A DNA stretch of 64,000 bases, taken from contig NZ_CP056030.1 in the NCBI RefSeq assembly GCF_013374995.1, positions 2,078,501 to 2,142,500 on the forward strand, written 5' to 3'. A program made the translations under genes and the position numbers. Within the stretch, counting starts at the first letter, position 1; every line of letters starts with the position of its first letter. This DNA is from Pseudomonas eucalypticola (lineage in GTDB: Bacteria; Pseudomonadota; Gammaproteobacteria; Pseudomonadales; Pseudomonadaceae). A model generated the notes under the pieces. That model made no database searches, was not told the DNA's origin, and saw nothing but the letters and a program-made list of their open reading frames with translations. Below, piece after piece: positions 50,721-59,246 of this stretch.

Positions 50721-51949
50721 GGCCGTGCTTCCGGGGTTTTGTACAGCTGGCCGTCCTTCATGATCAAGCTGATGTTGTGCTTGTCCTGTAGCACGGTGAC
50801 GTCCTCGGTGGGGTCGCCCTTGATCATCAGCAGGTCGGCCAGGTAGCCGGGCTTGATCAGGCCCAGCTCGTCGCCCATGCCCATGATCTGCCCACCCAGT
50901 TCGGTGGCGGCCTGAAGCACCTCCAGCGGGGTGTAGCCGAAGTGGCGCACCCACAGCTCCAGGTCGCGGGCGTTGCGGCCGTTGGGGTTGAACGGGAAGC
51001 CGTAGTCACCGCCCGGCAACAGGCGGATGCCCCGAGCGCGCAGTTTGGGCACCAGGGCTTTCTGGTGTTCCAGCACGATGGCGGCATCGGCCTTCATGTG
51101 GCTCATGTCGAAATGCGGCGGCGGGTTGGCGTCCAGGGTTGCCTGGATGATGCCGATGGTGGGCGCGACGAAGAGCTCGTGCTTGCGCGATTCCAGCAGA
51201 TCCAGGCCTTCATCGTCGGCATAGGTGCAGTGGTACAGCACGCGAAAACCACTGCGCACGCCGATCTTCACGGCTTCGGCGCCGTGGGCATGGCCGGTCA
51301 GCCAGACGTTGGACTCGCGCGCCTGTTCGCCCGCAGCCATGAGTTCTTCAGCGTCGTACAGCAGTTCGTGCGAGGCGCCGGGCTTGAGTGCGCTTTCACC
51401 GGAGATCAGGAACTTGACAGCCTTGGCGCCCAGCTCGGCGCACGCTTTGACGAAGCTGCGCATGCCGTCGGGACCGCGCTGGTTGCCTTCGACCTTGCCC
51501 GGGTCCAGGTCGGTTTCGTTCGGCGGTTCGCGCTCCACCGACGAGGGAATCAGGCGCGGCCCGGGCATTCCGCCGGAGACGATATGGGCGTTGAGGCTGA
51601 TCTCCAGGGACTTGCTCAGGGCGCCCGCGGAGTAGGCGCTGGTGAAGCCGTGGTCCAGCAGGATGCGGGCATTGCGCGCCGCGGTCAGGGCCAGTTCCTC
51701 CGGTGGCAGGTACATGCCCGGCACGAACTTCTCCACCGACGTCGGCCAGGTGATGTGCGCGTGGGGTTCCACCAGGCCAGGCATCACCACGTGATGGGTG
51801 CAGTCGAAGACGCGCGCATCATGGCTGGACACGGTGTGCGGCGCACGGGCCACCTCGGTGATGCGGTTGCCTTCGACGCGGATCTCGCCGGCGAAGGCAG
51901 CAGCACCGCTGCCGTCGAAAATGCGGGCATTGCGGAATACGACGTTCAT
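50717..51949 (-). CDS. metal-dependent amidohydrolase (imidazolonepropionase-like)
   Basis: 410 residues. Amidohydrolase superfamily: HxH ligand pair in VEPHAHITWPTSVE (about 65), the metal-bridging Lys in KAVKFLISGE, His in LTGHAHGAEA and VLYHCTYADDEG, and the final Asp in LLPGGDYGFPFN. The C-terminal beta sandwich GYLADLLMIKGDPTEDVTVL is the imidazolonepropionase/prolidase-like type. The start ATG 51949 has AAGGAA eight bases upstream. It sits between the flavin hydroxylase and esterase genes; the bond it cleaves in this pathway is unknown. Confidence 0.85.
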   Translation of the reverse strand: MNVVFRNARIFDGSGAAAFAGEIRVEGNRITEVARAPHTVSSHDARVFDCTHHVVMPGLVEPHAHITWPTSVEKFVPGMYLPPEELALTAARNARILLDHGFTSAYSAGALSKSLEISLNAHIVSGGMPGPRLIPSSVEREPPNETDLDPGKVEGNQRGPDGMRSFVKACAELGAKAVKFLISGESALKPGASHELLYDAEELMAAGEQARESNVWLTGHAHGAEAVKIGVRSGFRVLYHCTYADDEGLDLLESRKHELFVAPTIGIIQATLDANPPPHFDMSHMKADAAIVLEHQKALVPKLRARGIRLLPGGDYGFPFNPNGRNARDLELWVRHFGYTPLEVLQAATELGGQIMGMGDELGLIKPGYLADLLMIKGDPTEDVTVLQDKHNISLIMKDGQLYKTPEARP

Positions 51950-51992
51950 GGACTGTTCCTTGTAGTTGTAAGCAGTCACGGCTGAATGAGGT

Positions 51993-53531
51993 TCAAGCGG
52001 TCAAGCGGTGCAGCAGCTCGCGTTGCAAGGTGACCAAGGGGCCGACGCCCGCAGCGGTGGCATACACATAGTGGTCCGGGCGCACGATGGCGGCGGTCAC
52101 GTTGTGGCGGGCGAACCAGGCGGCCAGCAAGCCGTCGGCCTCGGTCAGCATCGGGCTGCCGAGCACCACGCGCTGCATGCCGGTGATGGCCTGCAAGTGC
52201 GCATCCAGGCCCAGGTCGGGGTCGGTCACCACCAGTCGCCAACCACCGCCGAGCACGTCATCCATGCGCTGGCGGGTGCCCTCCTTGAGCAGCCACGGCT
52301 GCGGGAACAGGCTGCCGGCGGCGGGGCTGTCTGCCAACAGGCCGGTGGTCAGGCGCGGCAGGATGTCCTGGCGCGGGGTAGGGCGCACGCTGCCGCCCTG
52401 TTCGTCGAGCAGACGGGTATCGCGGGCGCGCGCCTTGGCCAGGTCACGCTCGCAGATCACTGCGCCCACCGACTTGATGGTCGTGGTCAGCTGGCGCACG
52501 TGTTCCTTGCGCTCGGTGCTGTAGCTGTCCAGCAGGGCTTCGGCTGCCTGGCCCCGCACGCGGCCGTCGAGCACCGCCTGCAGTTTCCAGATCAGGTTGC
52601 TGACGTCGCGCACGCCCTGGCACATGCCCTGGCCCAGGAACGGCGGTTGCTGGTGCGCGGCGTCGCCGGCGATGAATACCCGGCCGACGCGCCAGTGCTC
52701 GGCCACCAGGGCGTGGAAGCGGTAGCTGGCCTGGCGCCACAGTTGCGCGTCCGCGGGGCCGATCCAGCGCTCCAGCAAGCGCCAGGCGCCTTCCGGGGTG
52801 GCGGCCTGCACCGGGTCTTCATCCGGCTTGAGCGAGATTTCCCAGCGGCGGTGGTTACCCGGGCCCATCACGAAGGAGCAGGGGCGCTCGGGTTCACAGT
52901 ATTGCACGCTGGTGGTGGGCAGCTTGGCCAGACCCTGTTCGTTGGCCACCACGTCGACCACCAGCCACGGCTCGTCGAAGTCCAGGTCTTGCAGGGTAAG
53001 GCCGACCTGTTCGCGCACGGTGCTGGAGGCACCGTCGCAGCCGATCAGGTAGCGCGCCGTGACGGTCTTGTGCGTGCCGTTCTCGGCCTTGAGCGTCAGG
53101 GTCACGTCGTCGCTGCCTTGCTGCAACGCCTCAAGCTTCAGGCCGGTGTCGACGGTAACGCTGGGCAGTGCGGCGATCCTGCGGCGCAGCACCGCTTCCA
53201 CCGGCGGCTGGGTGAACACCACCGATGGCTGATGGGCCTGAGGGTAGGGCTCGGGCACCACGGTCATGCGGCGGATCATCTGCCCGTCCAGGCCAAAGTA
53301 GCAGGAGTCGGTGAACGGCTCGCAGTACTGAGCCACTTCCTCGCCAATGCCCAGGTGCTGGAAGACTCGCAGGATCTCGTGGTCCAGCGCGATGGCGCGC
53401 GGCTTGTCGTACACGTCATGGGCGCGGTCGCACACGTAGACGTTGACGCCTGCCTGGCCCAACAGCGCGGCGGCGATGGCCCCCGAGGGGCCGAAGCCGA
53501 CGATGGCTACATCGTAGTTATCGGCCGCCAT
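51993..53531 (-). CDS. FAD-dependent aromatic hydroxylase (MhpA/FdeE-like)
   Basis: 512 residues of the class A flavoprotein monooxygenase family: FAD dinucleotide fold VAIVGFGPSGAIAAALLGQA at the N terminus, DG motif LIGCDGASSTVREQVG, and second FAD motif VFIAGDAAHQQPPFLGQGMC with GVRDVSNLIWKL. A thioredoxin-like C-terminal tail follows (about 400-512), as in phenol hydroxylase and MhpA relatives. It would hydroxylate the aromatic ring of the aglycone before ring cleavage. Three bases separate it from the upstream FAH gene. NAD(P)H preference cannot be told. Confidence 0.9.
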   Translation of the reverse strand: MAADNYDVAIVGFGPSGAIAAALLGQAGVNVYVCDRAHDVYDKPRAIALDHEILRVFQHLGIGEEVAQYCEPFTDSCYFGLDGQMIRRMTVVPEPYPQAHQPSVVFTQPPVEAVLRRRIAALPSVTVDTGLKLEALQQGSDDVTLTLKAENGTHKTVTARYLIGCDGASSTVREQVGLTLQDLDFDEPWLVVDVVANEQGLAKLPTTSVQYCEPERPCSFVMGPGNHRRWEISLKPDEDPVQAATPEGAWRLLERWIGPADAQLWRQASYRFHALVAEHWRVGRVFIAGDAAHQQPPFLGQGMCQGVRDVSNLIWKLQAVLDGRVRGQAAEALLDSYSTERKEHVRQLTTTIKSVGAVICERDLAKARARDTRLLDEQGGSVRPTPRQDILPRLTTGLLADSPAAGSLFPQPWLLKEGTRQRMDDVLGGGWRLVVTDPDLGLDAHLQAITGMQRVVLGSPMLTEADGLLAAWFARHNVTAAIVRPDHYVYATAAGVGPLVTLQRELLHRLTA

Positions 53532-53534
53532 GGC

Positions 53535-54401
53535 TCAGGCTCCTTCGGCCAGGATCGGGTTGCGCAGCAGGCCGACGTTTTCGATTTCGACTTCCACCAC
53601 GTCACCGGCTTTCATCCACAGTTGCGGGGTGCGGGCCTGGCCAACGCCGGCCGGGGTGCCCATGGCGATGACGTCACCCGGCTCCAGGGTCAGGCACTCC
53701 GACAGCAGCGAGATGGTTTCGGCGACCGACCAGATCATGTCGCGGGTGGTAGCGTCCTGCATGATTTCGCCGTTCAGTCGGCACTGGATGCGCAGTCCGC
53801 TGGCGCCGGCAGGCAGCTCATCAGCGGTGACCACGACCGGGCCCAGGGCGCCGGTGGCGTCGAAGTTCTTGCCGATGGTCCACTGTGGGGTGCGCTTCTG
53901 GTAGTCGCGCACCGACATGTCGTTGAAGCAGGTGTAGCCAAACACGTAGTCCAGCGCATCGGCCTGGCTCACATGGCGCGGCACCCTGGCGCCGATGACC
54001 ACGGCAAGTTCGGCCTCGAAGTCGAAGCGCTCGGAGACCTTGGGCACGCGCCCGGCCACTTCATGGGCCATCAGTGACGTCTTGCCACGGTAGAAGAACC
54101 ACGGGTATTCAGGCTTGCCGCGGCCGCTTTCGCTGGCGTGGTCGAAGTAGTTCAGGCCCAGGCAGATGGTCTTGCCGGGCTCGGGCACCAGCGGCGCCAG
54201 TTGCAGGTCATTGAGCGGCAGGCGCGGGGCCTGGCTGTCGGCGGCGGCCCGGGCCGCTTCGTTCAGGTCGATGCCTTGTTCCAGTGCCTGGCGCAGGTCG
54301 GCCGGTACGTGGGGCACGGCGGCGTTGAGGTCGATGACCTGGTCGCCTTCGATCAGGCCCAGGCGCGGGGAACCGTTATGCAGAAAGGTGGTGAATCGCA
54401 T
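53535..54401 (-). CDS. fumarylacetoacetate hydrolase family protein
   Basis: 288 residues. FAH C-terminal fold: ICLGLNYFDHASESGR, metal ligands in FDFEAELAVVIG and YVFGYTCFNDMSVRDYQ, and SECLTLEPGDVIAMGTPAGV near the end. The family hydrolyses or decarboxylates 2,4-diketo acids and ring-cleavage products. The start is ATG 54401; the frame remains open upstream over the dioxygenase gene, but that is a shadow. It lies directly after the ring-cleaving dioxygenase gene (two-base gap) and before the hydroxylase, a typical meta-cleavage arrangement. Confidence 0.92.
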   Translation of the reverse strand: MRFTTFLHNGSPRLGLIEGDQVIDLNAAVPHVPADLRQALEQGIDLNEAARAAADSQAPRLPLNDLQLAPLVPEPGKTICLGLNYFDHASESGRGKPEYPWFFYRGKTSLMAHEVAGRVPKVSERFDFEAELAVVIGARVPRHVSQADALDYVFGYTCFNDMSVRDYQKRTPQWTIGKNFDATGALGPVVVTADELPAGASGLRIQCRLNGEIMQDATTRDMIWSVAETISLLSECLTLEPGDVIAMGTPAGVGQARTPQLWMKAGDVVEVEIENVGLLRNPILAEGA

Positions 54402-54403
54402 TG

Positions 54404-55312
54404 TTATTGTCCTTGCTCTGGGGAGGTAAAGAAGACGTTGCGCTGGGCGGCCTTGAGGGCCGGTGACGGTGGCTGTGAAATGCCCCACTGGTCCACGCGG
54501 CCCTCGGGCCAGGTCCAGTCGTCTGGCGCGCCGGCCTGGTAGCTGTCGTCGATCTGCTCGACGTCGGCGGTGTATTCGATGACTTCGCCGAAGGGGCCGA
54601 TGAAGTAGTTGAAAGCGTTGTTGCCCGGGCCGTGACGGCCGGGGCCCCACTCGATGGGGTGCTGGGCGTCGCGCATGCGGCCGCCGCCGCGCATCACCGA
54701 TTCCAGGTCCGGCATCAGGAAGGCGATGTGGTTGAGCGCGTCGTTGTCGGTCACGCCCAGGGCGATGGAGTGGTGGTCGTGGTCGCAGTTGAGGAAGGCC
54801 ATGATCTTGGTGCGGTCGGACAGGCGGAAGTCCAGCACGCGCTCGAAGAACGCCTGGGACTGCGCCACGTCGTGGCTATTGAGCACGGCGTGGGCCAGGC
54901 GGATGGGGCGGTCCACGGCCTCGAACGGCGCGGTGTTGCGCGCATCGCCATGCACGATGCGCAGGATCCGGCCATGGGGGTCGCGCAGGGTCAGGGCCAC
55001 GCCGCCGCCCGGCTCGGTCACGTTGACCTGGTCTTCGATGATCTGCCCGCCGTTGGCCAGCGCGGCTTCGCGGATCTGCCCCAGGGCGTCGGCGTCCCTG
55101 GCGCGCAGGGTGACGTTGCGGATCGCCAGGTGGGCGGCCTGGTGCAGGGCCAGCAGGTGGTGATCGGCACCCGTGCCTTTGAGGTAGATGGCCGTGTCGG
55201 TGCGCGCGGCGATCTCCAGGTGCCAGACGCGGGTGTAGAAGTCCTCGGCGAGCGCCAGGTCGGGTACGTCGAGCGCGACGCTGCGCAATGCCTGAATCCA
55301 TTTGGAAGCCAT
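54404..55312 (-). CDS. two-domain VOC extradiol-type ring-cleavage dioxygenase
   Basis: 302 residues with two glyoxalase/bleomycin-resistance (VOC) modules, about 7-120 and 135-265, as in type I extradiol dioxygenases (BphC/catechol 2,3-dioxygenase). Iron ligands appear in the second module: His in RLAHAVLNSHD, His in DALNHIAFLM, and Glu in GEVIEYTADVEQ. It probably opens a catecholic or trihydroxylated ring produced by the flavin hydroxylase. Second gene of the operon, three bases after the first gene. Confidence 0.88.
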   Translation of the reverse strand: MASKWIQALRSVALDVPDLALAEDFYTRVWHLEIAARTDTAIYLKGTGADHHLLALHQAAHLAIRNVTLRARDADALGQIREAALANGGQIIEDQVNVTEPGGGVALTLRDPHGRILRIVHGDARNTAPFEAVDRPIRLAHAVLNSHDVAQSQAFFERVLDFRLSDRTKIMAFLNCDHDHHSIALGVTDNDALNHIAFLMPDLESVMRGGGRMRDAQHPIEWGPGRHGPGNNAFNYFIGPFGEVIEYTADVEQIDDSYQAGAPDDWTWPEGRVDQWGISQPPSPALKAAQRNVFFTSPEQGQ

Positions 55313-55315
55313 AGG

Positions 55316-56362
55316 TCAACCCCTGCCTGTGTAAGTCGAGCATGCAAGAAAACGTTGGGCGTTGCCGTGCAGCAGAGCCTGAATGCCGGCGTCGTCCAGG
55401 CCACATTCGTGCAACCGTGCCACGGGTTTGCGTTCGTGAAAATTGAAGGGGTAGTCGCTGCCCAGCAGCAGTTGGCTGGCGCCGAATGTATCGATCAGGT
55501 GGCGCAGGGTCGGGGCATCGAAGACCAGGGTGTCGAAGTACAACTGGCGCGCCTGTTCGCTGGGTGAAATGGCCATGCTGTCGCGCAGGGTGGGAAAGGT
55601 TTTCCAGCCTTGCTCCAGGCGTGGCAGCAGCGAGGCGAACGTGCCGCCGCCGTGGCTGAACGCCAGGCGCAGGCCGGGGCAATCGCGCAGCAGGTTGCCG
55701 GTGATCACGCTGGCAGCGGCCAGGCCCACGTCGCTGGGGTAGGCCAGCACTTGCTGCAACTGCGCAGGCCCGCTGAGGCGGTCCATGCCGCAGGGCTTGA
55801 GGGCGTGGACGAACACGGGCACATCCAATGCCACACAGGCCTGGAAGAAAGGCCGCAGGCTGGGGTCGGCCAAGGTCACACCGTTGATGTTGCTGCCCAG
55901 CTCGACCGCTACCAGGCCCAAGGTGCCTGTGGCGTATTCCAGCTCGGCGATGGCCAGGTCCACATCCTGCAATGGCACCGCGGCCATGCCCAGCAAGGCA
56001 CCGCCACTTTCGTCGCACAGTTGCGCCATGGATTCGTTGATATAACGCAGCAGCGGCTGCGCGTGCTGCGCCGCCAGCCAGTAGCTGAGCAGCTCGGGCA
56101 TCGGCGAGATGACCTGGTGCGCCAGACCCATGCCCGGCAGATCGGCCAGGCGCCGCGGCAGGCTCCAGCATTGGTCGGACACGGTTCGGTAATGCTTGCC
56201 GTCGATCATCACGTGGCAGTGGCAATGGCCATCGTGTGAGGGTATCTGCATCAAGGAGGGCCAGCCGGCGGGCACATGCCTATCGGCCCAGGTGGGGAAG
56301 CGGTCCGGTACGAAATGGGCGTGGATATCGGTGCCCAGGTCTTTGGAGAGCTGGATGGTCAT
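55316..56362 (-). CDS. ACMSD-like amidohydrolase (decarboxylase/hydratase family)
   Basis: 348 residues of the amidohydrolase_2 (COG2159) family that includes aminocarboxymuconate-semialdehyde and 2,3-dihydroxybenzoate decarboxylases. Metal ligands: HxH in TDIHAHFVPDRF (residues 14-16), His in VFVHALKPCG, His in LAFSHGGGTF, and Asp in LLGSDYPFNFHE. First gene of the operon; a sigma70-like promoter and candidate operator lie 33-76 bases upstream. In ring-degradation clusters such enzymes decarboxylate or hydrolyse C-C bonds of cleavage products. Confidence 0.88.
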   Translation of the reverse strand: MTIQLSKDLGTDIHAHFVPDRFPTWADRHVPAGWPSLMQIPSHDGHCHCHVMIDGKHYRTVSDQCWSLPRRLADLPGMGLAHQVISPMPELLSYWLAAQHAQPLLRYINESMAQLCDESGGALLGMAAVPLQDVDLAIAELEYATGTLGLVAVELGSNINGVTLADPSLRPFFQACVALDVPVFVHALKPCGMDRLSGPAQLQQVLAYPSDVGLAAASVITGNLLRDCPGLRLAFSHGGGTFASLLPRLEQGWKTFPTLRDSMAISPSEQARQLYFDTLVFDAPTLRHLIDTFGASQLLLGSDYPFNFHERKPVARLHECGLDDAGIQALLHGNAQRFLACSTYTGRG

Positions 56363-56394
56363 GGTCGTGGCTGTTTTTATGATTGTGTCGGCAA

Positions 56395-56438
56395 ATCCTA
56401 TATAAAATGATTTTTGGTGGCAATATAAAATATTAAAA
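56395..56438 (-). promoter_or_regulatory. promoter and operator of the aromatic/glycoside operon (site A)
   Basis: Minus strand: -35 TTGCCA (56418-56423), 17-base spacer, -10 TAGGAT (56395-56400), with an upstream AT-rich block GCAATATAAAATATTAAAA (plus-strand reading, 56420-56438) containing the inverted repeat AATAT-N3-ATATT. Nearly the same block with identical spacing occurs at 60934-60977. The probable ligand is the adjacent GntR/FCD regulator. Confidence 0.7.
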
Positions 56439-56509
56439 ATTGCGGTATCAGCTTGCTTACAACGGTCGAGGCCTCGCTCAGTGCCTGGCGGAGGCCCCGC
56501 GGAAGGTCA

Positions 56510-56935
56510 CTAGCGCGCGGTCAGGCCCGCTGTCTCGATGCCAGCCGTGACGACCCGTTCGTCTTCGTCGCCGGTTCCGCCAGAGGCACCCACCGCCCCC
56601 AGCACGTTGCCCGCAGCGTCTAGCACCAGCATTGCGCCGGTGTGCGGAATGAAGGGTTGGCCGCTGGTGGTGGCGATCGCGCCGAAGAAAGCTGGCATTT
56701 CACTGGCTTTCTTTGCTAATAATCGCGTATTCGCCCCCATGCCGACGGCAGCGCAGGCTTTGCCCGTGGCGATGGAGAGGCGCAGCGCGGTGGCGCCATC
56801 CTCGCGCGAACAGGTGATCACCGCACCTGCGGTGTCGACCACCGCGATCGCCATGGGCTGGAATTGATGATCGCGTGCGGCTTGCAAAGCGCCGTGCAGA
56901 GCGGCTTGGGCCAGATCGAGGGTGAGTGTGGGCAT
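56510..56935 (-). CDS. GlcG/HbpS-family (DUF336) protein
   Basis: 141 residues. GlcG/HbpS fold: LDLAQAALHGALQAARDH at the N terminus, MAIAVVDTAGAVITCSREDG, and the C-terminal GAMLVLDAAGNVLGAVGASG. The family is named for a haem-binding member but is common as a small accessory protein in aromatic and glycolate catabolic clusters with no settled role. It is divergent from the GntR gene, with an AT-rich operator-like block in between. Confidence 0.88.
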   Translation of the reverse strand: MPTLTLDLAQAALHGALQAARDHQFQPMAIAVVDTAGAVITCSREDGATALRLSIATGKACAAVGMGANTRLLAKKASEMPAFFGAIATTSGQPFIPHTGAMLVLDAAGNVLGAVGASGGTGDEDERVVTAGIETAGLTAR

Positions 56936-56944
56936 GACGGCTCC

Positions 56945-56960
56945 TTTTTATATATTAAAT
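56945..56960. promoter_or_regulatory. operator-like AT block between the HbpS-like and GntR genes (site C)
   Basis: TTTTTATATATTAAAT resembles the core of sites A and B (TATAAAATATTAAAA). Position between the regulator and a divergent gene suits autoregulation. Weaker match than A and B. Confidence 0.4.
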
Positions 56961-57043
56961 GAACGGTGCAGGCGTATCTGATATGATTGGCTGCGCAATC
57001 GCAACCCCGACTGCTTGTTTTTCATTCTCTGGTGCATTTACCC

Positions 57044-57751
57044 ATGGCTCGAACCCCTGCTGTCAGCATCGATAACCGCCCCTCTACCCGCGCCACTGAC
57101 CTTTATGATCAGCTGCGCGCGGACCTGATCAACGGTCAATTGGAGCCTGGCAGCAAGCTGGTGATCGATGCCTTGGCGGGCCGCTATGCCACCAGCGCGA
57201 CGCCGTTGCGCGAGGCGCTGAACCGGCTGATTTCCGATGGCCTGGTGGAAAAGCGCGAACTGCGTGGCTTCGTTGTTGCGGAGGTCAGCGAGCAGGACCT
57301 GGTGGAAATCACCAAGACCCGCTGCTGGCTGGAGGAAATTGCCCTGCGCGAGTCCATTGCCCGCCGCGATCGGGCGTGGGAAGAAGAGGTGGTCATTGCC
57401 CACCATCGCCTGGCGCGCACGCCGCGGTCGCTGTCCCAGGAGCATTTCGAGGACAACCCGGACTGGGAGCCGGCGCACCGCGCGTTTCACCGGGCGTTGA
57501 TCAGTGGGTGCGGGTCGCGGTGGTTGTTGGCGTTCTGTGATCAACTGGCCGATCAGCACCATCGCTATCGCACCCTCTCGGCGCCGCAGGCGTTCACGGC
57601 CAAGCGTGATGTGAAGTCCGAGCACCAGCAGATCATGGAAGCGGCGGTGGAAGGCCGGGCGGATGAGGCCGTGGGGTTGTTGCGCGGGCACATCGAGCGC
57701 ACGGCGAGCATCGTGCGCGCGGACTCGCCGTTGTTCATTCAGGGGCGTTGA
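57044..57751 (+). CDS. GntR-family (FCD subgroup) transcriptional regulator
   Basis: 235 residues. N-terminal winged HTH: ATDLYDQLRADLINGQLEPG, then TSATPLREALNRLISDGLVE and LRGFVVAEVSEQD. The FCD effector domain (about 85-225) has metal-site residues in EPAHRAFHRALISG and SEHQQIMEAAVEG. I chose ATG 57044 (MARTPAVSIDNRPS); the frame also opens 19 codons upstream in AT-rich promoter DNA. It lies between two catabolic operons that share a candidate operator and is the obvious repressor candidate, with an aromatic or organic acid as inducer. Confidence 0.92.
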   Translation: MARTPAVSIDNRPSTRATDLYDQLRADLINGQLEPGSKLVIDALAGRYATSATPLREALNRLISDGLVEKRELRGFVVAEVSEQDLVEITKTRCWLEEIALRESIARRDRAWEEEVVIAHHRLARTPRSLSQEHFEDNPDWEPAHRAFHRALISGCGSRWLLAFCDQLADQHHRYRTLSAPQAFTAKRDVKSEHQQIMEAAVEGRADEAVGLLRGHIERTASIVRADSPLFIQGR

Positions 57752-57779
57752 GCAGATACCCCGCTCCCCCGCCATCTGT

Positions 57780-57867
57780 GTAGCAGCGGCCATGGCCGCG
57801 TCGGCGGTGCACACGGCCTGTCGAGTGGGACGCGGCGCCCGTGACGCAGCCTGGCGGCCACTGCTAA
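57780..57867. repeat. REP/BIME-like repeat between convergent genes
   Basis: GTAGCAGCGGCCATGGCCGC at one end and GCAGCCTGGCGGCCACTGCT at the other form the ends of an imperfect inverted structure. Its reverse complement aligns at both ends with 20954-21043. It occupies the gap between the GntR gene and the convergent GH1 gene. Confidence 0.6.
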
Positions 57868-57877
57868 ACCGTGGGTG

Positions 57878-59215
57878 TCATGCCAGCCCGTTGCGCTGGG
57901 CAATCGCCCCCAGCACCCGGGCGCTGCCCTTCATCTCGCGCTTGAACGTCGCACGGTCCACGGCCACCAGGCCAAACTTGGGCTTGTAGCCAAACAGCCA
58001 CTCGAAGTTGTCCAGCAAGCTCCAGTGCACATACCCCAACACCGGCACCCCGTCGTGCATGGCCCGCTGCAGCCCGGCCAATGCCTCGGGAATGTACGCC
58101 TGGCGCCGCGAGTCGTTGGCCGTGTTGATGCCATTTTCGGTGACGATCACCGGTTTGCCCGTGGCCTGGTGCGCATAGCGAACGGCGCCTTCCAGGGATG
58201 CCGGGTAATATTCCTCGCCACTATCGGTCAATTCCGCACCCTTGGGCGGTAGCATGGCGCCCTGGGCATTCACCTGCTGCCGGCCATAGTTCTGCACGCC
58301 AATGAAATCCGCCGAGGTCTTGGCCGCTTCCATCCACGGCCCGTAGACGCTTTCGCGCTTGGCGTCGCGCTGGCTGTCCGGGCCCACGGCCTGGTCGTCG
58401 GTGATGGACAGGCTGACGCCCACCCACGCCTGCGGCGCCGCCGATTTGATCGCTTGATAACCTTTGCGGTGGCCTTCCAGCATCCGCTTCAGCTTGGGCT
58501 GGTACTGGCCGAAGTTGGCCACCGAATAGTTGGCGCTGCCGGTTGCCCTGGCTGCCGCTTGCAGCATTTGCGCTTCCACGGCCTTGAACGCTGGCGGGAA
58601 GGGCAGCGGCAGCCAGTCCAGGATCGCCAGGATGTTGGGTTCGTTGAGGGTGGTGGCGTAGCTCAAATGGCTGCCCAGGTGGGTGGCCGCACGCTCGCAG
58701 AAGCGGGCGAAAAGGTCCGGGGCCCCGTCCGCCTCCCAGCCACCGCGTGCGGCGAACCAGCGCGGCGTGGTGAAGTGGTTGAACGTGACCATGGGCGTGA
58801 TGCCGCGCTCAAGGCAGCTACCCATCATGCGTTTGTACAGATCCAGCATCGCCACGGAAAACTGGCCCTCGGTGGGCTCGATGCGTGCCCATTCCAACGA
58901 GAACCGGTAGGTGTTCAGGCCCATGCCTTTCACCAGGTCCACGTCTTCGTTCCAGCGGAACAGGCTGTCACAGGCATCGCCGGAGCGCTCGGCGAACACC
59001 GTGGGGGTCACCTGTTCCAGTAGCCAGACATCGGCGTCGCTGTTGTTGCCTTCTATCTGGTGCCCGGCGGACGCGGCCCCCCACAGGAAGCCTGCGGGAA
59101 AGGCCGAGGTCTTGCCGGCGCCGTAGCCCAGGCCCGGCAGGCTGGCGGCCAGCGCCAGGGTGGCGCCACCGACCAACACGTCACGGCGGCTGAGTGGGGC
59201 AGAGGTATTTTTCAC
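57878..59215 (-). CDS. Tat-exported GH1 beta-glucosidase
   Basis: 445 residues from GTG 59215, preceded by GGAAA eight bases upstream. Twin-arginine signal LSRRDVLVGGATLALAASLP is at residues 8-27. GH1 features: FPAGFLWGAASAGHQIEGNN, acid/base Glu in YATTLNEPNIL (about 195), nucleophile Glu in VIVTENGINTANDSR (about 360), and LLDNFEWLFGYKPKFGLVAV. Exported GH1 enzymes are unusual, as most are cytoplasmic. With the GH106 enzyme it could strip a rhamnosyl-glucose disaccharide in the periplasm. Cotranscribed with the porin gene (31-base gap). Confidence 0.9.
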   Translation of the reverse strand: MKNTSAPLSRRDVLVGGATLALAASLPGLGYGAGKTSAFPAGFLWGAASAGHQIEGNNSDADVWLLEQVTPTVFAERSGDACDSLFRWNEDVDLVKGMGLNTYRFSLEWARIEPTEGQFSVAMLDLYKRMMGSCLERGITPMVTFNHFTTPRWFAARGGWEADGAPDLFARFCERAATHLGSHLSYATTLNEPNILAILDWLPLPFPPAFKAVEAQMLQAAARATGSANYSVANFGQYQPKLKRMLEGHRKGYQAIKSAAPQAWVGVSLSITDDQAVGPDSQRDAKRESVYGPWMEAAKTSADFIGVQNYGRQQVNAQGAMLPPKGAELTDSGEEYYPASLEGAVRYAHQATGKPVIVTENGINTANDSRRQAYIPEALAGLQRAMHDGVPVLGYVHWSLLDNFEWLFGYKPKFGLVAVDRATFKREMKGSARVLGAIAQRNGLA

Positions 59216-59246
59216 GATCTCGATTTCCTTTTTACCAGTGTGTTCT

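Noticed and set aside
52008..54077. 689-codon plus-strand frame opposite the hydroxylase and FAH genes
   Set aside because: Antisense shadow of two well-supported enzymes; His/Gly/Gln-rich, no motif.
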